Positions 25,401-33,817 of a stretch of DNA of 64,000 nt are shown here, piece by piece. Location: the NCBI GenBank assembly GCA_016291905.1, contig JAEEZS010000071.1, positions 25,601 through 89,600 on the forward strand. Direction: 5' to 3'. The notes below the pieces were generated by a model. That model made no database searches, was not told where the DNA came from, and saw nothing but the letters and a program-made list of their open reading frames with translations. The translations under genes were made by a program, and so were the position numbers. Position 1 is the stretch's first letter; each line of letters opens with the position of its first letter. The stretch is from Bacteroidaceae bacterium. GTDB lineage: Bacteria > Bacteroidota > Bacteroidia > Bacteroidales > Bacteroidaceae.

Positions 25401-25797
25401 CGAAGAAGAAAGACGCGCGATTGTTGCGCTTGAATTGGATAAGGTCGAAAAGACGCTTGCCCAGTTGGATGTTCAGTTGCAGGCCAATCTGTGGGATATG
25501 GCAGCAAACCGACTATACTATGCTCTCTTCCATGCGGTAAGTGCTCTCCTTGTCAACGACCATCATGCTGTGGGAACCCATCGTGGTGCTGTCAATCAGT
25601 TCAACCTTTATTATATTAAGGAGGGAGTTTTTTCGAAAGAGGAGGGCAGGCTTTACTCCCGCTTGCAAAGACTACGTGAAGAGGGCGACTACAACTGCTC
25701 AATAGATGTAGAGCAAGAAGAGGTTGAAGAGAAGATTGAGCCAACGCGACAGCTGATTGCGAAGATTAAGCAGTATATTGCAGAAAAAAGGGCTTAG
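25390..25797 (+). CDS. HEPN-domain protein, partner of the MntA-like protein
   Basis: A 135-residue all-helical HEPN-domain protein. The hallmark segment MAANRLYYALFHAVSALLV carries R41 and H48, spaced as R-x6-H, which is at the long end of the RNase motif (Rx4-6H) of HEPN toxins; the layout is of the PF05168 type rather than classical HepT. It starts within the end of the nucleotidyltransferase gene (11-bp overlap), so synthesis is coupled. A toxin-antitoxin or stress-response module is the likely role; whether this HEPN protein is an active RNase is not decided by the sequence. A hairpin follows at 25832-25862. Confidence 0.8.
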   Translation: MSLNEEERRAIVALELDKVEKTLAQLDVQLQANLWDMAANRLYYALFHAVSALLVNDHHAVGTHRGAVNQFNLYYIKEGVFSKEEGRLYSRLQRLREEGDYNCSIDVEQEEVEEKIEPTRQLIAKIKQYIAEKRA

Positions 25798-25831
25798 AAC
25801 TATACTCTCGCCCTCTAACAAACAAAAGCTG

Positions 25832-25862
25832 TCCCCACTTAAACGGCTTCGTTAGGTGGGGA
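25832..25862 (+). terminator. Hairpin after the HEPN gene
   Basis: Inverted repeat TCCCCAC...GTGGGGA with an additional AACG/CGTT inner stem. The U tract on the plus strand is weak (TGCTGTTATT). It marks the boundary to the AT-rich island. Confidence 0.6.
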
Positions 25863-25958
25863 TGCTGTTATTGCCAACCCAAATGTCAACTTTTATGGAG
25901 GGTTAGACACCTTGAATCTGGTCAATAAAGTGTTTTTGTATTTCGCCTTTTTCTTCAG

Positions 25959-27185
25959 TTAGAGTTTTTTTAAATATTGTTCAAATTGTTGCGAAAAATA
26001 CTCTACTTCTTCTTTCTTGAAGTATTCTTTATTTAAATCAAATATTTTTGGAATATCATATTTAAAAATATAATTCAGCTTTTCTTGTGTTCTCGATGTC
26101 CTGTATTTCGATGCGATTGTAGAGATTAGTTCTTCTAAATCATCAACGAAAACAATGTTTGAAACGAAATCAGAGCACTTAAATACATGACCGTTTAAGT
26201 TCTGTTTATACTCTGTGTTTTTTATAACCTCAGAAGATATTGAATAATCATCTTCATCTGAAAAAACAACTTCATAGAGATTCATTCTTTTCGCTCTATT
26301 CACCCTCGTAATAAAATAGTTACAATCAAGTCCAAACCATATTCTTATTTTTTTCGGAATAATACAACCATTTTCGATTACGATTGACGATAACTCTTGA
26401 CCGACAATATGATTATCCTCTTTGAGCCTATTTTTAAGCTTTAAGTAATCGTTTGGTGACACGTGAAAAAATCCTTCTTTTGAAGCAAGTCTTTGTCGGT
26501 TATTACCGGTTACTTCCCATGTTACTTTGCAGATTTCTTCATCAGCGTCATAACTTGTAATACTAATTCGGCTGTTTTTCTTCAAATCCTCGCAAATGCA
26601 AGAATAACAGATGGAGTCGAATGCTGCAACGGAAGAAGTTCTCATTCTTTCGTTGTATTGTACTGTTTTTTCTATTTCTCCTTTTGTTGCCCATTCTGAA
26701 AACGACTTATCTATTTTGCTGAAGAGTGAATTAACCCCGCTTTTTTGTTTTATTCTATTCTTTTCTCGTTCAATATCCTCATTGGTCTTTTTCTTTTCAA
26801 TTTCTTCTCTTTTATTGGCGTAATCTTTTCCTATTTCTCCCCACGTTTTAATTTGATCTGCTTCACGTTTTGAACCAATCAAAGTTGACTCATACCAATA
26901 GTTGGCTTCCGTTTTAAAGAGTTCGCCCAATCCACAAAAAAGGTAAATTATTTCCTCTTGTACTGCCGTCAAATCGTATCTATCTTCACAATTCTTTAAG
27001 TCATCAGATATGATGCTTGACACAATAACAGCATCTAATTCAGACATGCTTTTAATTAAATTGACAAAAGTTTCCTTAGCCAAAGAATATCGAGCTAATT
27101 CATAAGGTGTCATTTCATCGTCGGTTTGCGAAAAACAAACCAAGCAAATAGAAAAACCAAGAAACAATAAAAGTGCTTTTTTCAT
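25959..27185 (-). CDS. Exported protein of unknown function
   Basis: A 408-residue protein I do not recognise. It has an N-terminal signal sequence (MKKALLLFLGFSICLVCFSQ) and is otherwise hydrophilic. Residues about 115-150 (ANKREEIEKKKTNEDIEREKNRIKQK) are highly charged and probably form a coiled coil. The segment WATKGEIEKTVQYNERM (about 165-182) resembles the KGEFEKT-x-YxxR motif seen in several Bacteroidota exported proteins. It contains a few Cys (CYSCICEDL) that could form disulfides or bind metal. It lies 49 bp downstream of the possible PD-(D/E)XK gene on the same strand and could be co-transcribed with it. Lower GC than flanking genes suggests recent acquisition. Confidence 0.6.
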   Translation of the reverse strand: MKKALLLFLGFSICLVCFSQTDDEMTPYELARYSLAKETFVNLIKSMSELDAVIVSSIISDDLKNCEDRYDLTAVQEEIIYLFCGLGELFKTEANYWYESTLIGSKREADQIKTWGEIGKDYANKREEIEKKKTNEDIEREKNRIKQKSGVNSLFSKIDKSFSEWATKGEIEKTVQYNERMRTSSVAAFDSICYSCICEDLKKNSRISITSYDADEEICKVTWEVTGNNRQRLASKEGFFHVSPNDYLKLKNRLKEDNHIVGQELSSIVIENGCIIPKKIRIWFGLDCNYFITRVNRAKRMNLYEVVFSDEDDYSISSEVIKNTEYKQNLNGHVFKCSDFVSNIVFVDDLEELISTIASKYRTSRTQEKLNYIFKYDIPKIFDLNKEYFKKEEVEYFSQQFEQYLKKL

Positions 27186-27234
27186 TTTAAGTGTATTTAT
27201 GATAAAAAATGTAGTAATAAACTAATTAAATACT

Positions 27235-27855
27235 CTACAAAAGAATAATGTCCGCTTTCTTGTCACGCAAGAAAACCCCAACAACCTCGACATCCTTTTT
27301 CTTTTCTTGTTTTTGATAATTGCCAAGTTTCTTTTCAATGAAGGCATTGAAATCCTCTTTGTTAAAAGTAGTCCTTTCAAATATGTTTATGAAAAAACGT
27401 ATTGTTTGTTTACCGTCTTTATCTTCTTTGGGATTCCATAGTTTACAAAAGTCTTTTTTGTAAGAATAAGGTGTGGCCGCTTTCGCTTTAAACTCAATCA
27501 GAGCTTTGCAACCTTCATTCTCAATTGTTAGGTCAAAATTAGCTGCCTGGCCTTTTCCTTTTTCTGGGTCTTTTAGGCGGATTCCTTTTTCGCTGAATTT
27601 ATACAAATCCTTTGTTGGTTCCTCAACGCAATAGTGGATTTTGTTTTCTTTCTTGGTTTCGTCTCTTAGTGTCCTCTCAAGCTGGCTACAAAACACAAAT
27701 CTTAGCTCTTGTTCACTTATACGCAGGCTGTCTTCTGCTTGATTTTTAGGTATCACTAAACTTGTAAGGTCAGACCTACCCCTAACGTACAGATCATTTA
27801 AAATCTCAGCAGATTTCTCAATGCAATGTCGAATAATCTCTCTTAGTTTTTCCAT
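27235..27855 (-). CDS. Unknown protein with a possible PD-(D/E)XK nuclease core
   Basis: A soluble protein of about 206 residues without signal peptide; no family was recognised. Numbered from the longer frame that starts at 27876, the region 112-132 reads AANFDLTIENEGCKALIEFKA, with D115 and E128-x-K130 separated as in PD-(D/E)XK nuclease folds (D-strand-E-x-K), and an upstream Glu in SEQELRF (E57) could supply the helix acid. This is a suggestive pattern, not proof. The ATG at 27855 (MEKLREIIRHC) is preferred over 27876. It is AT-rich like its neighbour. A restriction-like or defence role is possible but not shown. Confidence 0.55.
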   Translation of the reverse strand: MEKLREIIRHCIEKSAEILNDLYVRGRSDLTSLVIPKNQAEDSLRISEQELRFVFCSQLERTLRDETKKENKIHYCVEEPTKDLYKFSEKGIRLKDPEKGKGQAANFDLTIENEGCKALIEFKAKAATPYSYKKDFCKLWNPKEDKDGKQTIRFFINIFERTTFNKEDFNAFIEKKLGNYQKQEKKKDVEVVGVFLRDKKADIILL

Positions 27856-27990
27856 ATTTGTCGTTTTGGACACCACGGCTCTATGACGCGTTTGTTGTTA
27901 TAAAAATTGGTGAAGACAAATGAAAAGAAAGTGTGAGCCTGATTTAGACTTACCTTTCGTGTAGGCTCTCGACTGCCCGTGAATGAAGAT

Positions 27991-28031
27991 AAAGAAAAAA
28001 CTGCTCACACGTTGGTGTATTGTGTGAGCAG
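27991..28031 (-). terminator. Strong intrinsic terminator on the minus strand
   Basis: Perfect 10-bp stem CTGCTCACAC (28001-28010) / GTGTGAGCAG (28022-28031), 11-base loop, followed on the minus strand by TTTTTTCTTT. No coding gene ends just upstream on that strand (the CotH gene ends 250 bp away), so it probably ends a small RNA. Confidence 0.75.
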
Positions 28032-28176
28032 AGCCCAAACGTTAACAACCAACTTGGAGCGTCCTTGGCTTCCTTTCATTCACGCAAACTGTCGAGATTT
28101 ACACGAAACGAAAAGCTAAAACGCTTCCTTTCCTATATGTTTGAAGTCTGTCCGGTCCGTAGGATGGAACAAACTT
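27995..28176 (-). ncRNA. Candidate small structured RNA
   Basis: A region of about 180 bp bounded by a promoter match (28182-28215) and a strong terminator (27991-28031), both on the minus strand, with no credible ORF. It contains further complementarity: GGAAGCGT near 28126 with ACGCTCC near 28060, and the stretch 28074-28108, which can pair with 27952-27986 beyond the terminator in three blocks (ends TTTCGTGTA/TACACGAAA, middle CTCGAC/GTCGAG, inner CGTGAATGAA/TTCATTCACG). The second pairing would span the terminator and could be an alternative fold or a sign that the whole 27950-28110 region is one palindromic element. No known RNA family was recognised. Confidence 0.4.
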
Positions 28177-28181
28177 CGCAG

Positions 28182-28215
28182 CAAAGGTAAACAATTATTT
28201 TGAAATCAACACAAA
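28182..28215 (-). promoter_or_regulatory. Promoter upstream of the candidate small RNA
   Basis: Minus-strand TTTG at 28215-28212, 22-bp spacer, TACCTTTG at 28189-28182. The spacer is 2-3 bp longer than the best promoters in this window. Confidence 0.5.
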
Positions 28216-28281
28216 ATCCCTTCTTTTTTTAAAAAGGAATTGATTTAACTTCTAATTTGGCATGTGTTGTTGCCAATGAGA

Positions 28282-31170
28282 CTACCGCTTATTGAAGAAG
28301 CGGATGGTTTTTTGTTGGCCGCCGATGTTCCAGGTGAGGATGTAGGTGCCGGAGGGGAGGTCGGCAATGGATTGGGGACGGTCGGCAGGGAAGGTGTAGA
28401 GGAGGCGTCCGCCAGTGGTGTAGAGATGGGCGATGACGTCGGCAAGGCGCGCAGGGTCGTCGTCGGTTTCAAAGTGGATGGTGCGGCTGTCAGGGTTGAG
28501 CTTTACTGCGTATTCCAAAGGCGTCAGGGGGATGGGGCGGATGGCGTTGCCACCTTCGGCGGGGCGTAGGGTCCACGTGGCAAGGGTGGTGTCGGTAGCT
28601 GCGCCTGTGCAGGGCATACCGTCGGCAATGTTTTCGTTTGCCCCCAAGAGGCCATAGAGGGTGGTGATACTGAAAGTGCCTGGACTAACGGGGGCAAAGT
28701 AGAGCTTGCCGTAGAGGGCACGACGTGAGGCTTGGAGTCCCAGCGTGCCGCTGCCGCCTGCCTTCACGAAGAGGAAACCTGCATCGGTGGAGAGGTAGTA
28801 GGCATTGGGCGTCTGGGCCGCAGGGGTGAAGCGCCAAGCGGAGGGGGAAGAGCAGGTGAGCGTATCGGCAAACAGCAGCCCTTCGGAGGCATCGAGGTAG
28901 TAGCCCAAGGTGTTAACGAGGTAATAGTCCGTGTTTTCGTCAGGCTGATTCAACGTGGCGGCACGGACGTTCAGCACGGCGAGACTGTCGACATAGGGGC
29001 GGGCATCGTCGTCGTTGTAGTAAGGTTCCACGCGCTCAATCTCTGCCAGCAGGTCGCGCAGGGCATCGCAGGCTTGGCGGTTATACATGAAGATGTCGTC
29101 GCCCATCCATTCAGGCCGGATGACGCAAAGCAGGCTGTCACCCTCTGCCATCAGGTCTGTCAGCTGCTGTTGAATCTTGGTGATGGGATTGGGCGTAGAG
29201 GCTTTCGTCAGCGCTGTGCGAAGGCGCACGGTCATCTGAATATAGTCGTCCTCCACACGACTGTCGAGAGCGAGGGCTTCAGCATAGACGGCGCGCAAAG
29301 TAGTGACTTCGGCTTCGGGGTAGAGACCTCCGCGGAGGCCTACTTGGTCGGGTGTGAGGCTGGAGAGGAACGCTTCGGCAGCGGCTAAGGCATCGGCAAA
29401 GTTAGCCCGCACTTCCTCGTGGATGTAGTCGGGGATTTGTTCCTCTTTGGTGATGTGCCATTGGCGGTTGTTGCTGGTAGCGTTGCGCTCGTCGTTGGTG
29501 TAGCTGATAATGGGGTTGCCGTTGTCCGTACCCCCTCCCTGATTGTTGGCGGCGTGACGGGTAGCGACGTTGACAAGGTTATAGTTGCCGTTCTCGTTGA
29601 TAGTGACGATGTCCCAAAGTTGCCGTTCGTCGGTGTTGTCAGCCGGTGCTACGCTGAGTTGCGTGCCTGTTTCTGATGAAGGGGATGGGTCGCAGAGAGC
29701 GAGGTCTCCCACACGGTTAACAATCTGAAGGTGGTTGCCTGCGTTGCGGATAATCCAATGCTGACTTTCGCGGCTGGCATCAGTCTGCCACATTACGGCA
29801 CCAGCACCTGCGGATGGAGTGCTGATATCAACAGACATGCCTGTGCCGCGATTAGTGATGCGGTAGTACCAGCCTTCGGTTGCGCGGAAGGGGTCGAGGG
29901 GTTCTTCGTCCCCCGAGCGGCTAGCAAAGCCGTAGCTGAGGAACTGGATGTGGTCGGAAATCCACGTCTTTAAGTCGTCGATGTACTCTTGATAGGTGGA
30001 GAAGAGGTAGATTTCGTTATAGACGCGCTGGTCGATGCGGTATTTTTGGTAGTTGAGTTGCTGCGATTCGTCAAGCAGAACGGCAAGGGAATCGACATAG
30101 TCCAACAGATGGTATTCGATGCCCTCGGCGACAAAGCGCTGCCATCCCTTATTGACAGCCCAATTGAACCAAGGGTCTCTTATCATGCGCTTTACCCACA
30201 TGCCTGCATTTTCGCTGCCGAAACCGGCGTCGGTCATGAAACGCCTCGTGACATCGCCAATGCGGTTGCAGTTGTTGAAGGCAATGTCGAAGTCCCATAG
30301 CGGTCCCCAGTAGAGTAACGGGTCGTCTTCGTCTTTATAGACATAGGTGCTCCAAAGCCCATCGGGGTTGGCGGTAACTTCGGTGGCGATGTACCAACTG
30401 ACGAGGGTGGAGGAATCGGTGACCGCTCGGTAGCCCAGTTCGGGGTCGCGGTAGTCCGAGGAGAACAAGCGGCTCTCGTAGTCGGAGAGGTACGAGCGGA
30501 TGTAGTTCTTTTGGGCGTTGTTGACAACTGTCTCATCGGGCGACTTGATGGCAACGGGTATGTTGCGTGGCGTGCGAAACCATACGGGGTCACTTGTGGA
30601 GAAGCCGCCCAACTCAAGGAAATAGCCGCCTGTGATATCGCTTTCTTCCGTAGCAGGCTCTTCCTGTTCGACGATATTGACACGCCGTTTATCGACGTTC
30701 ACTTGGTCGGAAATCTGGTAGTTGCCCAAAAAGGTGCCGTTAAGGACGAGGTCAACAAAGAGCGACCCTGCCGTGAAAGGCTGTCCGACAAAGGTGCCTA
30801 CTTCGGAGGCAAGAGCATTATGGATAAGCGATTTGTCGGCATGGTTGGCTAATAGTGTCCAACTGCGTGCCTTGGCGCGTCCCTTGCCGAGGAAACGGAT
30901 GGGTTCGGGAAACTTGATGCGGTAGGGCTTCTTGGCGAGTCCCCAAGTGGAGTTTCCCCGTCCACGAATCTCTACGGAGTCATAGACGGTGGTATCCTCG
31001 CCATCGACGTAGATGAGACGACAAAGAATGTAGGTGCTGCGGCTGGTGATGCTCCGCCCGTTCTGTGTCTCAATGTAGAGGGTGGGGAGATTAGTAAGTT
31101 GAGCGTAGTCAGCACCAACGGCACAGACTACGCTCAAGGCGAGAATCCACAGCAACCCAAGTCGCCTCAT
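28282..31170 (-). CDS. CotH-like kinase-fold protein with ricin-type lectin domain
   Basis: A 962-residue exported protein. Signal peptide at about 1-20; CotH domain at about 30-430 (EIRGRGNSTWGLAKKPYRIKF, NHADKSLIHNALASEV, YWGPLWDFDIAFNNC), related to the spore-coat CotH protein kinases; a ricin-type beta-trefoil at about 435-600 with QxW repeats (SQHWIIRN, RQLWDIVTI, NRQWHITKE); helical and beta segments; and a C-terminal domain at about 890-962 (AHLYTTGGRLLYTF...SGTYILTW...FNKR) laid out like type IX secretion sorting domains. Its ATG overlaps the stop of the GH57 gene (ATGA), so it is the last gene of the glycogen operon. The lectin and location suggest a cell-surface carbohydrate-binding protein. 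Confidence 0.85.
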   Translation of the reverse strand: MRRLGLLWILALSVVCAVGADYAQLTNLPTLYIETQNGRSITSRSTYILCRLIYVDGEDTTVYDSVEIRGRGNSTWGLAKKPYRIKFPEPIRFLGKGRAKARSWTLLANHADKSLIHNALASEVGTFVGQPFTAGSLFVDLVLNGTFLGNYQISDQVNVDKRRVNIVEQEEPATEESDITGGYFLELGGFSTSDPVWFRTPRNIPVAIKSPDETVVNNAQKNYIRSYLSDYESRLFSSDYRDPELGYRAVTDSSTLVSWYIATEVTANPDGLWSTYVYKDEDDPLLYWGPLWDFDIAFNNCNRIGDVTRRFMTDAGFGSENAGMWVKRMIRDPWFNWAVNKGWQRFVAEGIEYHLLDYVDSLAVLLDESQQLNYQKYRIDQRVYNEIYLFSTYQEYIDDLKTWISDHIQFLSYGFASRSGDEEPLDPFRATEGWYYRITNRGTGMSVDISTPSAGAGAVMWQTDASRESQHWIIRNAGNHLQIVNRVGDLALCDPSPSSETGTQLSVAPADNTDERQLWDIVTINENGNYNLVNVATRHAANNQGGGTDNGNPIISYTNDERNATSNNRQWHITKEEQIPDYIHEEVRANFADALAAAEAFLSSLTPDQVGLRGGLYPEAEVTTLRAVYAEALALDSRVEDDYIQMTVRLRTALTKASTPNPITKIQQQLTDLMAEGDSLLCVIRPEWMGDDIFMYNRQACDALRDLLAEIERVEPYYNDDDARPYVDSLAVLNVRAATLNQPDENTDYYLVNTLGYYLDASEGLLFADTLTCSSPSAWRFTPAAQTPNAYYLSTDAGFLFVKAGGSGTLGLQASRRALYGKLYFAPVSPGTFSITTLYGLLGANENIADGMPCTGAATDTTLATWTLRPAEGGNAIRPIPLTPLEYAVKLNPDSRTIHFETDDDPARLADVIAHLYTTGGRLLYTFPADRPQSIADLPSGTYILTWNIGGQQKTIRFFNKR

Positions 31171-32519
31171 TTTTTCTTGACGGCTTTCTTAGCGGGTTTT
31201 TTCTTTGGCTCTGGTTTCGGAGCCGCTTCCTCGGGGGCTGCATCACGGAGTTTTTCCAGCTCCTGATGCAGGGCAGCAATCTCTTGATCCTGATTACGGA
31301 TGGTGGTGAGCAGGGCATTAAGCTGCTCATTGTCGATGTCCGAAGGATAGAGGCTGTTCACGCGGCTGATGAAGTCGCCGAGGATGTTCATGTAGTTGGT
31401 GAAGGCATCATACGGGCCATCGTAGATGCTTCGGTTCATGGCAACGGAGTTCTGCTTCGTGGTCATGAAGCGGAAGTTGTTGGAAGCCTGCAGATAGTCC
31501 CAGTCCTGCATAAGACGCGGGTCGGCGCCAATCATCACACGCTCAGCCACGCTATAAAGCTTGTTGAAAGCCTCACGCTGCATGATGTTTCCCAGCCAGC
31601 AGGAGGTGTCGCGCTCTTCGTCAACCCAGCTCATAGGATAAGGCACTTCGGCAGGACCGACGGGCTTGAGGTTCTTGATAACTTCGGAGGGCGTGGAGAA
31701 GGTGATGTCCCGTTTCTTAGCCTCTTCAGGAAGCGCCTTGAAGAACTCAAGGATGTTGGAGCTGAGCGGCTGGTAGATGCCGAGGGCGCTGAGCTCCATG
31801 AAGATATTGATGAGCGGTTCTTCGGAAGGCGTCTCAGCAATCCAGTCCATGTAGGTGTCGGCCATAAGGGGATAAGCGTCCCATGCCGTATTGGAGAAGC
31901 GCAGCGAGATATCATCGGAGAGTTTGAAATCGCGCAGCAGCAGACGCAGGTTGGGATTGCCTGTGGCATGATAGAGGTAGTGGGGGCTCTTCCAACCGAG
32001 CACATGCTTGGCGCCTTCGGTAAGTACGCCCTTGAAGCCCATGGCAGCTACTTGAGCACCTATATCGTCCGAATAGATGAGTGACGAATTGCGGAACACC
32101 TTTGGTGTCTTGCCGAACATCTCCTTAACCTTCTTCACCATGCGCTGCACATCGTAGCGGAAGAACTCTTCGTTAGCCAGCGAGGAGAGGCCGTGGCTGT
32201 AAGGTTCGGCGAGGAACTCCACACAGCCGGTTTTGCTGAGTTCCTTCAGTAAGTCGATGACCTGCGGGGCATAGAGTTCAAGCTGCTCGAGGCCCACACC
32301 GCTCAGCGAGAACGCAACCTTGAAGTAGCCGTCCGACTCGCGTATCATATCCAACAGCGTCTGCAGGGCAGGGATGTAGGAGCGCTGGGCGATGTCGGTG
32401 ATGGAGTTCTCGTTGGTGTAGTCGTCGTAATAGTAATGGTCTGTGCCAATGTCGAAGAAACGGTACCGACGCAGATGGACAATCTGATGAATTTCAAAAT
32501 AGAGGCAAATGGTTTTCAT
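31167..32519 (-). CDS. GH57 family glycoside hydrolase (alpha-amylase/glucanotransferase type)
   Basis: A 450-residue intracellular protein without signal peptide. The GH57 barrel starts MKTICLYFEIHQIVHL (first conserved His) and continues with VAFSLSGVGLEQL, CVEFLAEPYSHGLSSL and FRNSSLIYSDDIG; the C-terminal part is helical, with a coiled coil (about 400-425) and a Lys/Pro/Ala-rich tail ending KKPAKKAVKKK. In Bacteroidales this gene follows a GT4 glycosyltransferase and a GH133 debranching enzyme, as here, indicating glycogen or alpha-glucan metabolism. Substrate specificity (hydrolysis, transfer or branching) cannot be read from sequence alone. Confidence 0.88.
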   Translation of the reverse strand: MKTICLYFEIHQIVHLRRYRFFDIGTDHYYYDDYTNENSITDIAQRSYIPALQTLLDMIRESDGYFKVAFSLSGVGLEQLELYAPQVIDLLKELSKTGCVEFLAEPYSHGLSSLANEEFFRYDVQRMVKKVKEMFGKTPKVFRNSSLIYSDDIGAQVAAMGFKGVLTEGAKHVLGWKSPHYLYHATGNPNLRLLLRDFKLSDDISLRFSNTAWDAYPLMADTYMDWIAETPSEEPLINIFMELSALGIYQPLSSNILEFFKALPEEAKKRDITFSTPSEVIKNLKPVGPAEVPYPMSWVDEERDTSCWLGNIMQREAFNKLYSVAERVMIGADPRLMQDWDYLQASNNFRFMTTKQNSVAMNRSIYDGPYDAFTNYMNILGDFISRVNSLYPSDIDNEQLNALLTTIRNQDQEIAALHQELEKLRDAAPEEAAPKPEPKKKPAKKAVKKK

Positions 32520-32540
32520 ATTCTAAGAATTTCAAAGTTA

Positions 32541-33797
32541 TCAAACATATTTATCGTAAATGGCGCGGATTTTGTAGCCCACTTTTTCCCAGGTGATGGC
32601 ATCGACTTCCTTCTTTCCCTCGTCGCGCAGGTAGGTGTAGAGCGATGGGTTGGTGCAGATGGAGTAGATGGCGTCAGCCAATGCGTGAGTGTCCCAGTAA
32701 TCGACCTTGATGCACTTGTCGAGAATTTCGGCACAGCCAGATTGCTTGGAGATGATGGAGGGGCAGTTACATTGCATAGCCTCCAACGGGCTGATGCCGA
32801 AAGGCTCAGAGACAGAGGGCATGACATAGACGTCGCTGTTCTTGAGGCATTCATAAACCTGCTTACCACGCATGAAGCCCGGGAAGTGGAAGCGGTCTGC
32901 AATGCCGCGTTCGGCAGCGAGGCGTATCATGGCGTTCATCATGTCGCCTGAACCTGCCATGCAGAAACGGACATTGTGGGTGCGCTGAAGCACCAGGGCA
33001 GCAGCTTCAACGAAGTACTCGGGGCCCTTCTGCATCGTAATACGTCCGAGGAAGGTGACCAGCTTTTCCTTGCCGTTGCGGGTGCGCTGGATGGCCTCGT
33101 ATTCGGCAGGCAGCGGCTCCACGGCATTGTGCATGGTTGTCACCTTGGCTGGGTCCTGATAATACTTGCTGATAACCGTCTGGCGGGTCAACTCGCTGAC
33201 GCAAAGTATGTGGTCGGCATGATCCATACCGTTTTTCTCAATGGCATAAACGGTGGGGTTGACGTTGCCGCGACTACGGTCGAAGTCGGTAGCATGGACA
33301 TGGATGACGAGCGGTTTTCCGCTGACTTGCTTGGCGTGGATACCGGCAGGGTAGGTGAGCCAGTCGTGACTATGAATGATGTCAAACTGCTCTTTACGGG
33401 CTACGACGCCTGCGACAATGCTGTAGTTGTTGATTTCCTCTTGCAGGTTGTCGGGATAGCGTCCTGAGAACTCCAGACAGCCAAGGTCGTTGGTGTTCAT
33501 GTAGTTGAAGTCGGCATAGATATGGTCGCGGAAGTCGAAGTAATCCTGCGGGTTCATATAACTGCCGACGCGGTTCTGGACATAGTTCCAGTCCACGTTA
33601 CGCCACGTGATGGGCACGCTGTTCATGCCGACGATGCGCAGGAAACTCTGGTCTTCGTCGCCCCACGGACGGGGGATGCAGAAGGTGATTTCCAGGTCGC
33701 TTTGTTTGGCCATACCCTTGGTCATGCCATAGCTGGCAGTACCGAGGCCTCCACTGATATGAGGAGGAAATTCCCATCCGAACATTAAAACTTTCAT
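32541..33797 (-). CDS. GT4 glycosyltransferase, glycogen synthase type
   Basis: A 418-residue retaining GT-B glycosyltransferase. The N-terminal domain has FGWEFPPHISGGLGTASYGM, equivalent to the nucleotide-sugar GGL loop of glycogen synthases, and a C-terminal GT4 domain with FLGRITMQKGPEYFVEAA and the E-x7-E signature in SEPFGISPLEAMQ. Between the debranching enzyme (20 bp upstream) and GH57 (21 bp downstream), it probably adds alpha-1,4-glucosyl units to glycogen. The donor (UDP- or ADP-glucose) is not determined. Confidence 0.88.
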   Translation of the reverse strand: MKVLMFGWEFPPHISGGLGTASYGMTKGMAKQSDLEITFCIPRPWGDEDQSFLRIVGMNSVPITWRNVDWNYVQNRVGSYMNPQDYFDFRDHIYADFNYMNTNDLGCLEFSGRYPDNLQEEINNYSIVAGVVARKEQFDIIHSHDWLTYPAGIHAKQVSGKPLVIHVHATDFDRSRGNVNPTVYAIEKNGMDHADHILCVSELTRQTVISKYYQDPAKVTTMHNAVEPLPAEYEAIQRTRNGKEKLVTFLGRITMQKGPEYFVEAAALVLQRTHNVRFCMAGSGDMMNAMIRLAAERGIADRFHFPGFMRGKQVYECLKNSDVYVMPSVSEPFGISPLEAMQCNCPSIISKQSGCAEILDKCIKVDYWDTHALADAIYSICTNPSLYTYLRDEGKKEVDAITWEKVGYKIRAIYDKYV

Positions 33798-33817
33798 CGT
33801 TGTGTCCTCCTATTTGA

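Larger units (their letters stand above)
25863..28250. other. AT-rich island
   Basis: By eye the base composition here is far more AT-rich than the flanking DNA and codon use in the two genes favours A/T at third positions. It holds two genes without recognised housekeeping function and a candidate structured RNA, and is bordered by a toxin-antitoxin-like pair. No transposase, integrase, tRNA or clear target duplication was seen, so transfer is inferred from composition only. Confidence 0.6.

Noticed and set aside
27950..28110. Integron attC site or insertion-sequence remnant
   Set aside because: The palindrome has no recognisable attC core sites, no integrase or transposase fragment is near, and no target duplication was seen.
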